A stretch of 64,000 nt of DNA from Perilla frutescens (taxonomy: Eukaryota; Streptophyta; Magnoliopsida; Lamiales; Lamiaceae), in NCBI GenBank assembly GCA_026008535.1, contig BRKX01000006.1, positions 34,584,664 to 34,648,663 of the forward strand. Reading direction: 5' to 3'. Positions 11,341 through 23,235 of this stretch are shown one piece after another; the first letter of the stretch is position 1; each line of letters starts with the position of its first letter. The notes beneath the pieces are model-generated. The model worked only from the letters and a program-made list of their open reading frames with translations, was not told the DNA's origin and did not search any database. The translations under genes and the position numbers were made by a program.

Positions 11341-14300
11341 TGTAACACCCTAGAATTTCAGATAAGGTTTAGAGGATTATTAAGAGTAATTAAATAGTTA
11401 AGGAAGAGATTTAAATAAAGCTTAAATGAAGTCAGATGTCAGTCACGACTTTAGGGGTCAGCTTTCGTGAAACTGTCTTTTTGGAAATTTTGATCTTAAC
11501 TCTGTTTTGGTCAATCTTTGTCTCTTTAGAAAGGTTTTAACTCAGGGAGTATGCCAGTGTTCCCGAAACTTTATTCTGAAGTCATTTGAGTTCCCGGTGA
11601 TGAAAAACGTATTTAAAGGGTGAATGAATAGTAACTTTTGCGTGCATTCGTGTTTTGAGAAATTTACGAAATCCTCCTTGTTGATCCGAGTCTTGTTCTG
11701 TCTGGCCCCTCTTATGGAAAATTAATCAAGGAATTCATTCGCGTTCATGAATTTCCATTATGAGGTCAATCGAACGCTCATGAGCAAAATCTGTCAGTCT
11801 GAGTGAACAGTAAAAAGTAATTCTAAAAAAGGAAACTTGGCTTGTTTTTCTTTTGGCGACCCCGTTTTCTTCCTGAGTTAGGTTGCTTCACTAGTATTCG
11901 AGCCAACGAGTCTCCTGGTATTTTCGGATTTCGTATCTAAGGTCATTTGGACCTCGACATCGAATAAAGCAGCTTTTTACCGAACCTGGGGTAACTTTTG
12001 CAGTGTGTTCTGCACTGGAGTGGCTTCTCAAGGAAGCCAAGGCCACATCTATAAATAGAAGGCCCCCCTTCACTCATTTGCATCCATTAAAATTCATTTC
12101 CAAAGCTTTTCAAGAGTTGAGAGCTTGAGAGCTTGTGAGAAGTCGAAGTTCTGTCGAAGCGAGGGACATTCTTCATGAGTGTTCCTCCGAGACGATGAGC
12201 GGAGTGGCGTGGAAGGAATACGGTGAGGGAAGGTGCTAGGGGTGCCGTTGGGTTGTAGCAGGCGGCTCTGACCACCGTTGCCACTCAACGAGACGCCGAG
12301 CTAGCCACCTTCCTTCGACGCACCTGACTCCGTCCATTCTTGTTCATCGGTCTCGAATCCATTTTCTTTATTGTCTTTTAAATTTTGCACTTATTTTTGT
12401 TCTTTTTCTTCTTCATTTTCTTCGCTATTATTCATTTATTTTCCGTCTAAAGTTAGTATTTCAATTGTTGTTAAATTCCGAGATTAATAGTATTTGCGTT
12501 ATATTGCTCATTGTTATTCTCATTATTATGTTCTCACTATTATTTCTCATAGTTAGCCTCGTTTATTTCATTGAAATTCAGTTCAAGTTATTATTTAAGA
12601 TTTCATCGTTATTTCTAAGTGTTCGAGGAGAATTATCTTGTTATTCTGTATAATGTCGATTTTTTTAAGATTAAAGCATGCACATTTCTTTATTTTTGCA
12701 AAAGTGATAAGCCTTGTTTTGAAGTTTAAAATATCGAGGAAAGGGAGAGGCGAACGAGTAATGCCTCGACCAAAACTTCGATCAAAAGTTTTGGAGGTTC
12801 GTGAAAGAGCACAGACCGTGCAAGTGTTGCACGGCCCGTGCAAAGCCGTGCAGAACTCACAGCATGAGTCTAGGAAGCTAGCACAGACTGTGAAAGGATA
12901 GCACGGATCGTGCTAGGGCTTGCGCGAACCGTGCTATCCTTGCACGGCCCGTGTCGGAAATCTAGGCATTTTGATTCTCGTCCTATTAATTAGCACGGCC
13001 CATGCTATGCTTGTACGGCCCGCGCAAAGCTTTTGACGCCATGTTTTGTCCCCATTCCTGTTCTAAACTCGAGTCTTTCAACCCCTCATATTTTCTAAAG
13101 ATTCTAAAGTCGTGCAATCTCTATTTAAGTCCTAGTTAAAGGTGGCAAGGTTAGATGTAGTTTAATTTCATGTTAGTTATTCGAATTCTTCGAAGGAGGT
13201 CGCTAAGTCAATGATTCGACTTTTGTAGGAGGAAGTGAGTCCCGTAGAAACCCAGAGAAGGATCGTCAACTCATTGTTTCATCTTCTATCCAGTAGTCGA
13301 GGTGGGTAAATCTATACTCATCTAAAGTTTGAGCTAATAAGCTCTAGAAGCATGTTAGGGCAAATGAGATATCCAATAAAACATTTTTGCTCTGCCTGAT
13401 TGATCTCTGTACAAGGAAGGAAGGAAAGGAAGATATCATGTGTTATTTGAGCTCTCGAGCATGTTTAGATATGCTAGAAATGATTAAGTATTGTTTATGC
13501 TAGCATGAGATAATTAGAATTGCTTTAATTGCAATTTATGTTTATGCGCGTTCATTTCCTCGTATCTGAATATTGGATTTTGCTAAACTTTATTTAGCTA
13601 ATCGTTGCATTTTAGGGTAGTGATAAATCCCTTATAGGCCGAAATCATGCTTAATTAAAGGATTAGCCTTAGACATTTGCTTTAGGCTCGATAATTCTAG
13701 TAAGGTTAAGGAAGCTAAGGAATTAAGTTAAGGATTAAGGATAAGGAAGGAAGGCTAAGTTAAGAAAGAAAGGAAATTAAGGAAAGGAAGAAAGGTTAAG
13801 GAAGTTAAGTTAAGAAAATGAGAACCTAGTTCTGTTATAATCAGGAATTGAGCTCAGATTTCATGATCTTTGATCATTAAAGTGAGTCACTGTTGGGTTA
13901 ATTCCCTCGCAAACTCATTTGGATATTTGAGGTAACCCCTCTTCTATGTTATGGCATGCCTAAGGGTGCAGTTGACAACAGGTTTGAGCCAAGATGGGCC
14001 CAAAAGAAAACGAAAAGGTTTTACGGATATGGAGAGGGCTTTTGCGTTTTGCTCTCCATATACCGTCAGTTGATTATTGGATATCTTGAAGTTATTAAAT
14101 TGTTTTTATTAAAACCCACTGAGTACATTAGTGCTCACGCCCCCTCTTTTCAAATGTTTTCAGGTTGAGATGCTGAGGATGTTGGTGGCTGTGGATGTGG
14201 GTTGGCTGTCAAGATTGTTTTGCTATAGTATAAGTTTCTTTTGAAATCCCATGATGTTTCTGCTACTCTGATACAGTCGTATTAATTCCTAAGTTATATT

Positions 14301-14676
14301 ATGTTTATCGAGATTCTACGAATATTTCCCAGACATGATTATATATATATATATAAGTGATGCATATTAAAGTTCTATTCCTGCTTCTTGAGTATATTTT
14401 CATTTCACCTATAAGAGGTGTACGCACCTTGATATCTGTTTATTCACTTTAACCTATGAAGAGGTCTATGCTCATTGGTATCTGATTAGTTAGTCTTTTC
14501 ATTTTGCTAAGCATGTTTCCTTCTTAATCAAGTAAACCCGAGTATTATCTTCTATCTTTCAAAAATACGTATTCATTCGTAAAACTTCTTTGAATAATCT
14601 TCCATTCTTATATTAATCCCTTAATTAACACCCCGTCCCCATTCGTTAATTCCCCTCTCGGGACCAGGCTGTTATA
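11341..14676 (+). repeat. 3' LTR of the Tekay-like element
   Basis: 3336 bp, colinear with 1549-4827. It contains the same TATA region (about 12049) and palindrome array (about 12808-13030). It ends TGTTATA, where the 5' copy ends TGTTACA, and is followed by the target duplication CATGA at 14677-14681. It has a ~55-bp insertion near 14535-14590 that the 5' copy lacks. Confidence 0.9.
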
Positions 14677-14681
14677 CATGA

Positions 14682-14875
14682 TTAAGTTCATGTCTTGATC
14701 TTCAATCAGCTTGGCAGCAGAATTTTCACAGTAATGTCCAGAACCTGTTATTCGAACATGAATAACCAAAACCTTTTGTGTTCTTTTGAAATTGCCATAT
14801 TATCATACAGATTATAAAAATCTCGAACACATAAGTGCAGATGGCACTAACAATCTCCCCCTTTATCTTTATCTG
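14682..14875 (-). repeat. Start of the SIRE-like 3' LTR plus polypurine tract
   Basis: On the minus strand a purine run (AAAGGGGGAGA, 14853-14875) is followed by the LTR start TGTTAGTGCC at 14852. The LTR runs to 14682, where the gypsy insertion breaks it, and continues at 1548. This is the expected junction of a copia element: the coding end is upstream at 15273 and the LTR downstream. Confidence 0.65.
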
Positions 14876-15272
14876 GTGGCAAATCAGCTCCATGTTTTAA
14901 AAGAACACAACCCTTGAACTATAGGATCATGTACCTTAAAACATACTTAAATGTTTCGAAGAACATCATATGATTCAGTTGTGTTTCACTTTCTTAGCAG
15001 TTTGTACCTGCTCTGCTATATTGAATTTTTTATCTTCTTTTTATCTTTTGATAGCAGTTTCAATTTTTTTGCAAATATGAATCATATAGGGAAGATAGAA
15101 ATTCTGTTCAATATCAGAATAGCTATTACAAGCTATTTGAAAGAAAAACAAAATATCTTGCACAACAAGACTGTAAGATAAGAACAGAAAATATGAAAAA
15201 ATAAAAAAACTTATATTGCATTACTCCCTCTATTTGCCACCGAGAAAGGCAAGGGAGTAATATTCAGAGATT

Positions 15273-16061
15273 ACTCGAATTTGTCAGGGTCTTTCTCATC
15301 ATCTTCTTCTTCAGATCCTCCTTCTTCAGATCCTTCTTCAGCACTATCATACTCAGTCCCTTCTCCTTCATCAGCTTCCTCTTCATCATCAACCTCGTCT
15401 TTATGAGCCTCCTCTGCAGTCTCCTCTTCGACAGCTTCTACTTCCTTATCTTGTGTTGCAGCCTGTTCTTCACCTTGCTTTTGAGCCGAAGAGGAATCCT
15501 TCTGAATGCAGCTTCAGCTGTACTTGCAAGCTTGTGCAAGTGACGAACATGTTTAGGTACATCTGTTGCTGGAAAGGCAAATTCATCTTCTGATGAAAGA
15601 TCAGTAATCATAGCTTGAATCTTCATCTTCTCAGAGGTGTGCTCAGAAATTAAATGAGCATGAAACTCCAAGCTTCTTTCTAGAAATTTCAGCACAGCTC
15701 CTTTTGGTGAAGACTCTTCAACAGTAGCATCCACTCATTTCTTGGATGACATGAACTGCTTGAACTAGAGGTGAAGATGAGGATCTCCAATTTTAGGAGC
15801 AACTTTAATCACCAGAGGTGGCTTTTTAGGAGGAATGATCGTGCCATTTTTAGAAGATACATTCTTCTTTTGTTGTTTTAGGATGATGTAGATCAATGAA
15901 GGATAACATAGTGGTCCCTTGACTACTATTGATTCTGCACTGCTGATGATCTTGCTAAACACGAACTCCCCATAATTGAACTGCTTTCCAATTCCAAGGT
16001 GATACAGAAACCTCACTTGTGCTTGAGTCACTGTTGTTCTGTGCTTAGATGATAGCCAATT
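15273..16061 (-). pseudogene. Env-like third ORF of a SIRE-like copia element, 5'-truncated
   Basis: Minus-strand coding sequence runs from the breakpoint at 16061 to a TAA near 15273. The N-terminal part (about 16061-15765) has the motif FNYGEFVFSKI and a hydrophobic YPSLIYIILKQQ stretch. After a stop around 15764, a helical region (15734-15505) follows, then a -1/+1 frameshift near 15505, then a long Glu/Asp-rich tail ending DKFE. Plant Sireviruses carry an extra ORF after pol with a long acidic or coiled segment, and this one has the right place relative to the polypurine tract. Assignment to that class is inferred from layout. The upstream part (pol) is missing because of the rearrangement at 16061/16062. 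Confidence 0.5.
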
Positions 16062-16418
16062 ATGTTTTCAGGTTGAGATGTTGAGGATGTTGGTGGCTGT
16101 GGATGTGGGTTGGCTGCCAAGATTGTTTTGCTATAGTATAAGTTTCTTTTGAAATCCCATGATGTTTCTGCTACTCTGATACAGTCGTATTAATTCCTAA
16201 GTTATATTATGTTTATCGAGATTCTACGAATATTCCCCAGACATGATTATATATATATATAAGTGATGCATATTAAAGTTCTATTCCTGCTTCTTGAGTA
16301 TATTTTCATTTCGCCTATAAGAGGTCTGCGCACCTTGATATCTGTTTATTTTCTTTGACCTATGAAGGGGTCTATGCTCATTGGTATCTGATTAGTTAGT
16401 CTTTTCATTTTGCTAAGT
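16062..16418 (+). repeat. Truncated copy of the Tekay-like LTR
   Basis: About 357 bp matching the distal LTR at about 14152-14514, starting at ATGTTTTCAGGTTGAG and ending TTTTGCTAAGTAT, without LTR termini at either side. It shares several bases with the 3' LTR that differ in the 5' LTR (for example CAGTCG versus CACTCG). Both edges are abrupt, so it is a rearrangement product rather than a simple solo LTR. Confidence 0.8.
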
Positions 16419-16640
16419 ATTGAGGTGAAATCCAATGAAATCTATGACTTTTTAAAGTCCATAGAGTTTTGAATACACCCGGATTTTTTGAATACACTAG
16501 GATTTTAAAAGACTTTTAAAAGTCTGGATTTAATACACTAGGATTTTAAAGGATTTTTAAAATTCGGGTGTTGATTTTTAAAATTCTGAATTGAAAACAC
16601 CCGAATTTTAAAAGTCAATCTGTATTGAAACACCCCCTTT
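16419..16640. repeat. MITE-like AT-rich repeat upstream of the PPR gene
   Basis: Contains repeated blocks of the type ACACTAGGATTTTAAA and, in inverted sense, TTTTAAAATTCGGGTG, able to fold into an imperfect hairpin. No transposase and no clear target duplication. It abuts the PPR coding region and may overlap its promoter. Family uncertain. Confidence 0.45.
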
Positions 16641-16669
16641 ACTACTTAGTTCCCTTCCCGCGGAAAATG

Positions 16670-17040
16670 TAAATCGCGGGTATACTTTCAAGACGCAGAG
16701 CGCAATATATCACCGCCGTATCCCTCTTAGCCACCAAATCCATCCACAGTTCCATAGTTTCTCCATCTCCACCGCAACCAACCATCAGCAATACATTTCG
16801 ATCGACGTCGGGCTGCGAACGGGCCTACCACGAGGCAGGCCCAGAGGCTCGTTGTGGAGGGGCCAAAAACTCATCGGGAAAGAGGCCATCTTCGTTATAT
16901 TAGGCATGAAGCGATTCAAAGACAATAGCGAGAAGCTCGATAAATTCATCAAGACCCAAGCGCTCAGGCTTCTCAAATTGGATATGGTTGTCGTTCTCAA
17001 TGAGCTCGAACGCCAAAGAGAGGTTTCTCTCGCCGTTAAG
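16670..17040 (+). CDS. PPR protein, THA8-like: exon 1
   Basis: First exon of a short organellar PPR protein. Conserved coding begins by about 16820 with GRPRGSLWRGQKLIGKE and continues through FVILGMKRFKDNSEKLDKF, TQALRLLKLDM and VVLNELERQREVSLAVK, ending in AAG at 17040 before GTTAAT (splice donor, phase 0). The same frame is open upstream past 16670 but has no ATG. The only nearby ATG, at 16667, is in another frame and hits TAA at its second codon, although that frame continues as a targeting-peptide-like Arg/Ser-rich stretch. The start is unresolved and the 5' end may be damaged. Family members (THA8 and relatives) are small PPR proteins of chloroplasts or mitochondria that bind RNA and aid group II intron splicing; the exact role here is unknown. 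Confidence 0.8.
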
Positions 17041-17359
17041 GTTAATTTCATTTTTGGTCGTACCTCGTGCTTCGCTGGTTGTACCAGGATTGATTCTGGT
17101 TGGTCGTGCTCATATGCGGAGTATATAGCTAAATTGTTGTCTATTTTCTTTTTCCTATGCAATTTATATGTTTTTGTATTCGTTGTGTTTGTGCTTTGTT
17201 TGGTTTGGCTTGGTTTTGTTGTTTGATCCTTATAGTTTATCATCTTTGGTTTTGTCTAATCTGGCATATCTATTGATTTTCAAGCTTCTTAATATAGTAT
17301 TCCTAAAATCTGCATTGAAATCTTTGATAACCATCATGCTGATTCTCGGAGGATGTCCG

Positions 17360-19234
17360 TGTTGGAAATTAAACCGGTCCGAAACAAATTTCGGGTCGAA
17401 TAAAATCCGTCTTTTCGATCAAATCGAACTGGAGCGGAAGCGGTATAAATCAGACAATAGATCGTGATATAAAAATATAATATCCATGCGAATTAAATTT
17501 ATTTAATGCTAAAGAAGAGATGAAGAAAATACCTTTTTCTTAAATCTCCTTTGTCTTCTTCGATCAACCTTTGAATCTTGAAGCTCGTAAACACCACGAT
17601 CTTCCGATTCGATCCTCCCTTTGAACGGTAGTGAGTGGGCACCGGAATAAATCTATTAAGTTCCTAACTTAATTTTTCTACGATTATTTTAACACATGAA
17701 ATCATAGAATTGAGTTATAAAATTGGGATGATATTTAATCTAAATTAAATATAAACAAAAGAGGAAGAGAAAACGAAATTGAATTGCTTTTGATTTCACA
17801 AAATCAAATTCACGCCAGACGTGAATTAATTCTAATCAAAATAGAATTAATTAAGCAATTCTTTGATTTGTAATCTCAACACAATTCACGTCTCACTGTG
17901 AATCTCCAAATCGGCGTCCTCAATTCTCTTTTCTTATGTTATATTTATAGTTAGATTTAGGTCAAATCCCAATACATATCAGTTTCCTATCTTAAACAGA
18001 TTCAGAATCATATAAGATAAGGAAACAAATTAATAATTATCTCAAATAATTATTAATTATTATTAATATGTAAATAATATAATTATCTTATATTTATTTA
18101 ATTCCTAGCACAGTCAAACTGTGGAATATCATATATTCCCGGAATTAACTAATATTTACATATAAGCCCAAACTTTATGAAAACTTATTTTTCATAATAC
18201 TTTAGGAACTTAAATATTATTATCAACCCGTCAATCATATAGGAAGGCGAATCGGGGAACATGGACCTATAATCAAGAGCTCCAATAAATCGAATAAATA
18301 ATTAAACTCTTTAATTAATTTATTTGATTTATTAATTCTGATATTATTCCACTAAAAATTCGGAATTGTACTCTCTTTAATTATAGAACATATTTACTCT
18401 ACGAATTTGAGCAGTCCATTGATTTAATCATTTCATACGAATAAATCCTCCATAGATAATTCATAATTGAAGACAGGTAATATCCGTTAACCTCTTCAAT
18501 TATTTCTTTTCCTCATTTACCATTAATTCACCAGTGAGCGATTAATTTATAAACAATTTATAAATTAGAGATCTCAAATCACTCAGTTCCAGAATTAACA
18601 AATGAGAGAATTATCTTTCTACTTCTCAAAAGAAGGAATGGATTCCATATCTATAAATTACATTCCCAGCTATTTAATTCAAACGTGAATCTAAAATACA
18701 AGTTTAGAGAATGTTGGCAAACAATCTTTAACGAGCAGATTAAGAATCACATTCAAATAAACAGGAGTCTATAATCACTCAGGATTAAGATTATTCATAT
18801 ATGATCATCTTGTGATTTAATTTAATATTCCTTTTCTTTAACGGAATTTGAAGGAATAATTAAATTAAATTGGTCCAAGTCCTATATGATCGTATCATAT
18901 ATAAATGCACCCAACTGGATGTCTCCACATCAACGGTTTGGATAAAATGGTCACATTCATAATGTCATCGGGCTGCATTAGTGACATTTTAATTAAAGAT
19001 CTCATACTTTAATTAAATTCGTCACGGACTTCATTTTTAGTTTATTTTCCATAATCTTAATCCTCTTGTATATAATACTTATATACTAAGATTATGGTAA
19101 CATCAAATAAACTAGGAATTTTCTTTGATGTAAAATAAATGCATACAAGAAGCATATTAGTTCGAAAATAAATGTCGCTTTTATAAATAAGATAAAAATA
19201 ATTCACAATTGCTTTAAGGGCACAATCCCCAACA
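17360..19234 (-). repeat. 3' LTR of the intronic copia element
   Basis: 1875 bp. On the plus strand it runs from TGTTGGAAATT to CCCCAACA, so in element sense it begins TGTTGGGG. A TATA box (minus strand CTATAAATAT) lies at 17941-17950. It is almost identical to 24681-26555. Confidence 0.93.
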
Positions 19235-19251
19235 ATCTTCCACTTGCCCTA
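19235..19251 (-). other. Polypurine tract of the intronic copia element
   Basis: The minus strand reads TAGGGCAAGTGGAAGAT directly before the 3' LTR, as expected for second-strand priming. Confidence 0.7.
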
Positions 19252-21205
19252 AAGCATATGGGACATGTCTCTTAATCCAAAATTATGAATATGCCTCTCA
19301 AACACTTTTGCAGGCAGAGTTTTGGTGAAAGGATCAGCAAGGTTGTCAGCAGACGCAATCTTGAGAATTGCCACGTCTCCTCTTTGTACTATCTCTTGGA
19401 TCAGATGATACTTCCTCTCTATATGCTTTGACCTCTTGTGACTTCGAGGTTCCTTTGAATTGGCCACTGCACCACTATTGTCACAATATAAGGTGATTGG
19501 TCTATTCAAATTTGGAACAACTTCCAAATCAGTAAGGAACTTCTTTAGCCATACTGCTTCTTTAGCTGCTTCAGAAGCTGCTATATATTCAGCCTCCATA
19601 GTGGAGTCTGTAGTATTGGATTGCTTGATACTTCTCCAGACTATGGCACCACCACCAAGAGTAAACACTGACCCAGATATCGACTTTCGATTATCCTTGT
19701 CTGATTGAAAATCAGAATCAGTGTATCCATCTATTTGAAGGTCATCACCTGAATAGATAAGCATATAGTTTCTCGTTCTCCGAAGATACTTGAGAATATT
19801 CTTCACTGCTATCCAATGATCAATTCCTGGATTTGATTGAAAACGACTGACTATACCTACCGCATAACAAATATCGGGCCTAGTACACAACATGGCATAC
19901 ATTAGGCTGCCTACTGTAGAGGCATAGGGTATGTGTCTCATGTTCTCTTCCTCTTCAGGTGTCTTAGGACACTGTTCCTTGGAGAGAACGACTCCATGTC
20001 GAGTTGGTAGGTAACCCTTTTTGGAATCTTGCATTCTATAACGCAACATCATCTTATCAATATAAGATGCTTGAGACAGTGCCAATAATTTATTCTTGCG
20101 ATCTCGAACAATTTGAATTCCAAGAATATAATTCGCTTCTCCCAAATCTTTCATTTGGAATTGCTTAGCTAGTCAATCTTTGATTGCAGATAACGTTTCC
20201 ACATCATTCCCAATGAGTAGAATATCATCCACATAAAGCACTAAAAATGCCACTTTACCATCCTTGATTCTCTTGTAGACACAAGGTTCATCAATATTTT
20301 GGTCAAAACCATATGATTTAACGGTCTCATCAAATCTATGGTTCCAAGACCGAGAGGCTTGCTTTAGTCCATAAATGGATCTAAGCAATTTGCAGACTTT
20401 CTGCTCTTGCCCTTCAGCTACAAAACCCTCTGGTTGCTGCATGTAGATATCTTCATCTAGATAGCCATTCAAAAAGGTCATCTTGACATCTATCTGCCAT
20501 ATCTCATAGTCAAGACATGCAGCGACTGAAAGAAGTATACGAATGGACAGAAGAGAAAGTCTCATCATAGTCGACTTCTTCCTTTTAGGTATAACCCTTA
20601 GCCACAAGCCTTGCTTTGAAAGTCTCTACTTTCCCATCCACACATCTCTTTCTCTTATAGATCCATTTACACCCTATTGGTCTGACACCTTCAGGTAGAT
20701 CTACAAGAGCCCAGACAGAATTGGAATACATAGACTCCATTTCTTGGTTCATAGCCTCAAGCCATCTTTCTTTATCAGAATCTTCCATCGCATATCTAAA
20801 TGTCAATGGATCATCATCGACTCTATCAGAAATGACAACATTTGCCTCTTCATCTTGACGATAGCGGATTGGTGGAACAATCACCCTCTCACTGCGTCTA
20901 GATGTCATGATATTCTGATTTGGTTCAGTGGTATCATTAGTGGTTTCACTAACAACTTTCGTGGACTGTGGTTTGATCTTATCATTAAGTAACTCCTCGA
21001 GTACAACTTTACTACGAGGTCGAAAGTTTTGCATATAATCATTTTCAAGAAATATAGCATTAGTTGAAACTATTACTTTCTTTTCTTGTGGATCATAAAA
21101 CAAACCTCCTCTTGTTCCAGTGGGATATCCTATGAACAGACACACTTCTGATCGTGGATGCAATTTTCCAGTCTTTCCTTTAAGCACATGTGCTGGACAC
21201 CCCAT
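19249..21205 (-). pseudogene. Copia RT and RNase H, broken
   Basis: Minus-strand coding in several pieces. The first (21205-20585) starts with the integrase end (GCPAHVLKGK, FIGYPTGTRGG) and enters RT at WIYKRK and FKARLVAKGYT. A stop (ACC TAA) and a small deletion with frameshift follow near 20580-20550. The next piece (to 20173) has DVKMTFLNGYLDEDIYMQQP, YGLKQASR and the catalytic LYVDDILL. A TGA at about 20170 replaces a codon before LAKQFQMKDLGE. The last piece (20154-19249) contains the rest of RT and RNase H (DSDFQSDKDNRKS, EAEYIAASEAAKEA, CDNSGA, HIERKYH). Catalytic YVDD is intact, but the polyprotein cannot be translated through. Confidence 0.9.
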
Positions 21206-21232
21206 ATGCGAAAATGGCGTAAACTAGGTTTA

Positions 21233-23235
21233 CTTCATTTCCACAACTCTAGAGGTGTCTTTAGGATTGACTTAGACGGAACTACATTCAAAATGTATAC
21301 CGCTGTTTGCAACGCATATCCCCAGAACATATCGGGCAGTGTAGAGTAGCTCATCATGGATCTAACCATATCAAGCAAAGTCTGGTTTCTCCTTTTAGCA
21401 ACACCATTTTGCTGAGGGGTGCCAGGTGTTGTGAGTTGGTGTAAAATACCATGCTCTATCAAATAGTCTTTGAACTCAGTATCAATATACTTGCCTCCTC
21501 GATCAGATCGAAGACACTTCAAAGATTTACCTAGCTGCTTTTCAGCTTCTGCATGGAATTCCTTAAACTTGCCAAAAGTTTCGGATTTCCTATGCATAAG
21601 GTAAAGATATCCATATCTAGAGTAATCATCAATAAAAGTGACGAAGTACTCAAAACCACCTCTAGCTTGTGTGGACAAAGGACCACAAACATCACTATGT
21701 ACAAGCTCAAGAGGTTCTTTGGCTCTAGACCCCTTTGCCGTGAAAGCTCTCTTAGTCATTTTTCCTTCTAGACAGGATTCACAAATAGGGAGAGTGCTAA
21801 CATTTAGCTCTCTTAAAGGACCATCCTTTACTAGCCTCTTTATCCTATCTAATGAAATATGACCTAATCTTAGATGCGAAAGATATGTATCATTATCATG
21901 AAAAACCTTTTGCCTTTTAGGATGTTCTACTCTAAACATTTCGGCATTTAGCAGTGGTTGTTCGTTTGGCTTAATTAAATAGAGTCCGTTTTCAACTTTT
22001 GCATTACAAATATTACGCCCATTCTTGGAAATAATAATCTCATTATTACTGAAAGAAAGGGAAAACAATTGTTCATGCAACTTTGAAACAGAAATCAAAT
22101 TTCTACGAAAACTAGGAATGTAATAAACATTGTTCAAAACCAGATTCCTATCTATGAAATTAAGTTTAACGACTCCCACTGCTCTTGCCGAAACGACTGC
22201 ACCATTGCCTACTCGCATAGTGAAAGAACCATCTGCTAGCTCTTCATAAGAGTTAAGCATCTGCAAAGAAGAACACACGTGATTAGTAGCGCCCGAGTCA
22301 ACTACCCAAGTAGAAGAATCTTTAGCCACTAAACAAGATTCAAGAACAAGTAAATCAAATTTACCTTTCTTTTTCTCCTTTAACTGAGCAAGGTACTTGG
22401 GACAATTTCTTTTCCAATGTCCATTCTCACTGCAATGGAAACATTTTCCCTTTGGTTTCTTTGAAGAACTGTTCTTATTTTCATAAGAAACTTTCCTTTT
22501 CTTTTGTTTTGATTGTCCACCTTGACCTTTGCCTTTTCTCTTCTTAGAAGAAGATTGCTTATTCTCGGCAACATTTGTCTCCCCTTCTTTGACCTTTCCA
22601 ATTGAAATGGCCTCAAAAGTTTGCAATTCATTCAGCAACTGAATTAATGTATAACTCAACTTATTCATCACATAATTGCTTTTGAATTGCAGGAAAGTAG
22701 GTGAGAGTGATTCCAAAATCATACTCACTTGGGTGCCATCATCAATTGTTGCACCATGGGTTTCGGCTTCAGTGATGTAGTTGATCGTGTTCAAAACATG
22801 TTCTCCCACTGACTGTCATTTCTTCATCTTAGCATTCATAGCCATCTTAATAGCCTCATGCCTTGATTGAATAGAAGGTTGACCAAACATCTCATTCAGA
22901 GACTCCATCATTCCACGAGCAGTCTCTGAATTCTCATGTTTTAGTCTAAGTACGTCATTCATACCGGCAAGCATATAGGCACGAGCCTTATTGTTTGCCA
23001 TAACCCATCTTTCATAATTATCTCGTACATTACGAGCGGCGTTTGCAGGGGGTTCAGGCAGAACATTCTCAGTCAAAACAAATTTCAGGTTCTCACATGC
23101 GAGTGCAATATTAATGTTACTTTTCCACTTGAGAAAGTTGTCACCAGATAATTTTTCATGAAGCAGTGCAAGCATTGGACTAGACATATTGTTGAAAAAT
23201 AAATAAAGCGACATAAATTTAAGAACAAACATCAC
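21233..23235 (-). pseudogene. Copia gag, protease and integrase, broken
   Basis: Gag opens with an ATG at 23235 (MSSPMLALLHEKLSGDNFLK a little downstream is the conserved start). A premature TGA near 22813 separates the first 139 codons from the rest. From 22809: Gag end, zinc knuckle [14 protein letters not shown], protease site [14 protein letters not shown], integrase zinc-binding part (HLRLGH ... CESCLEGK) and core with HSDVCGPL and RSDRGGKY. The third acidic residue of the DDE triad is changed: the usual NGVAE reads [12 protein letters not shown] near 21232 ends the frame and a 1-base loss near 21200 shifts it. Confidence 0.9.

Larger units (their letters stand above)
1549..14676 (+). 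mobile_element. Ty3/gypsy retrotransposon, Tekay/Del-like, complete but dead
   Basis: Structure in order: 5' LTR 1549-4827, primer-binding site 4830-4841, internal region, polypurine tract 11321-11340, 3' LTR 11341-14676. It is flanked by the 5-bp duplication CATGA (1544-1548 and 14677-14681). LTRs begin TGTAACACC; the 5' copy ends TGTTACA and the 3' copy TGTTATA. The order RT, RNase H, integrase is that of Ty3/gypsy, and the very long LTRs and the RT and RNase H sequence style fit the Tekay/Del chromovirus lineage. Many in-frame stops in pol and visible LTR divergence mark it as old. It sits in the LTR of a SIRE-like element and is itself interrupted at 7876-9315. Confidence 0.9.

Noticed and set aside
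22380..22631. 83-codon minus-strand ORF within copia gag
   Set aside because: Out-of-frame shadow of the Gag frame that carries the zinc knuckle.
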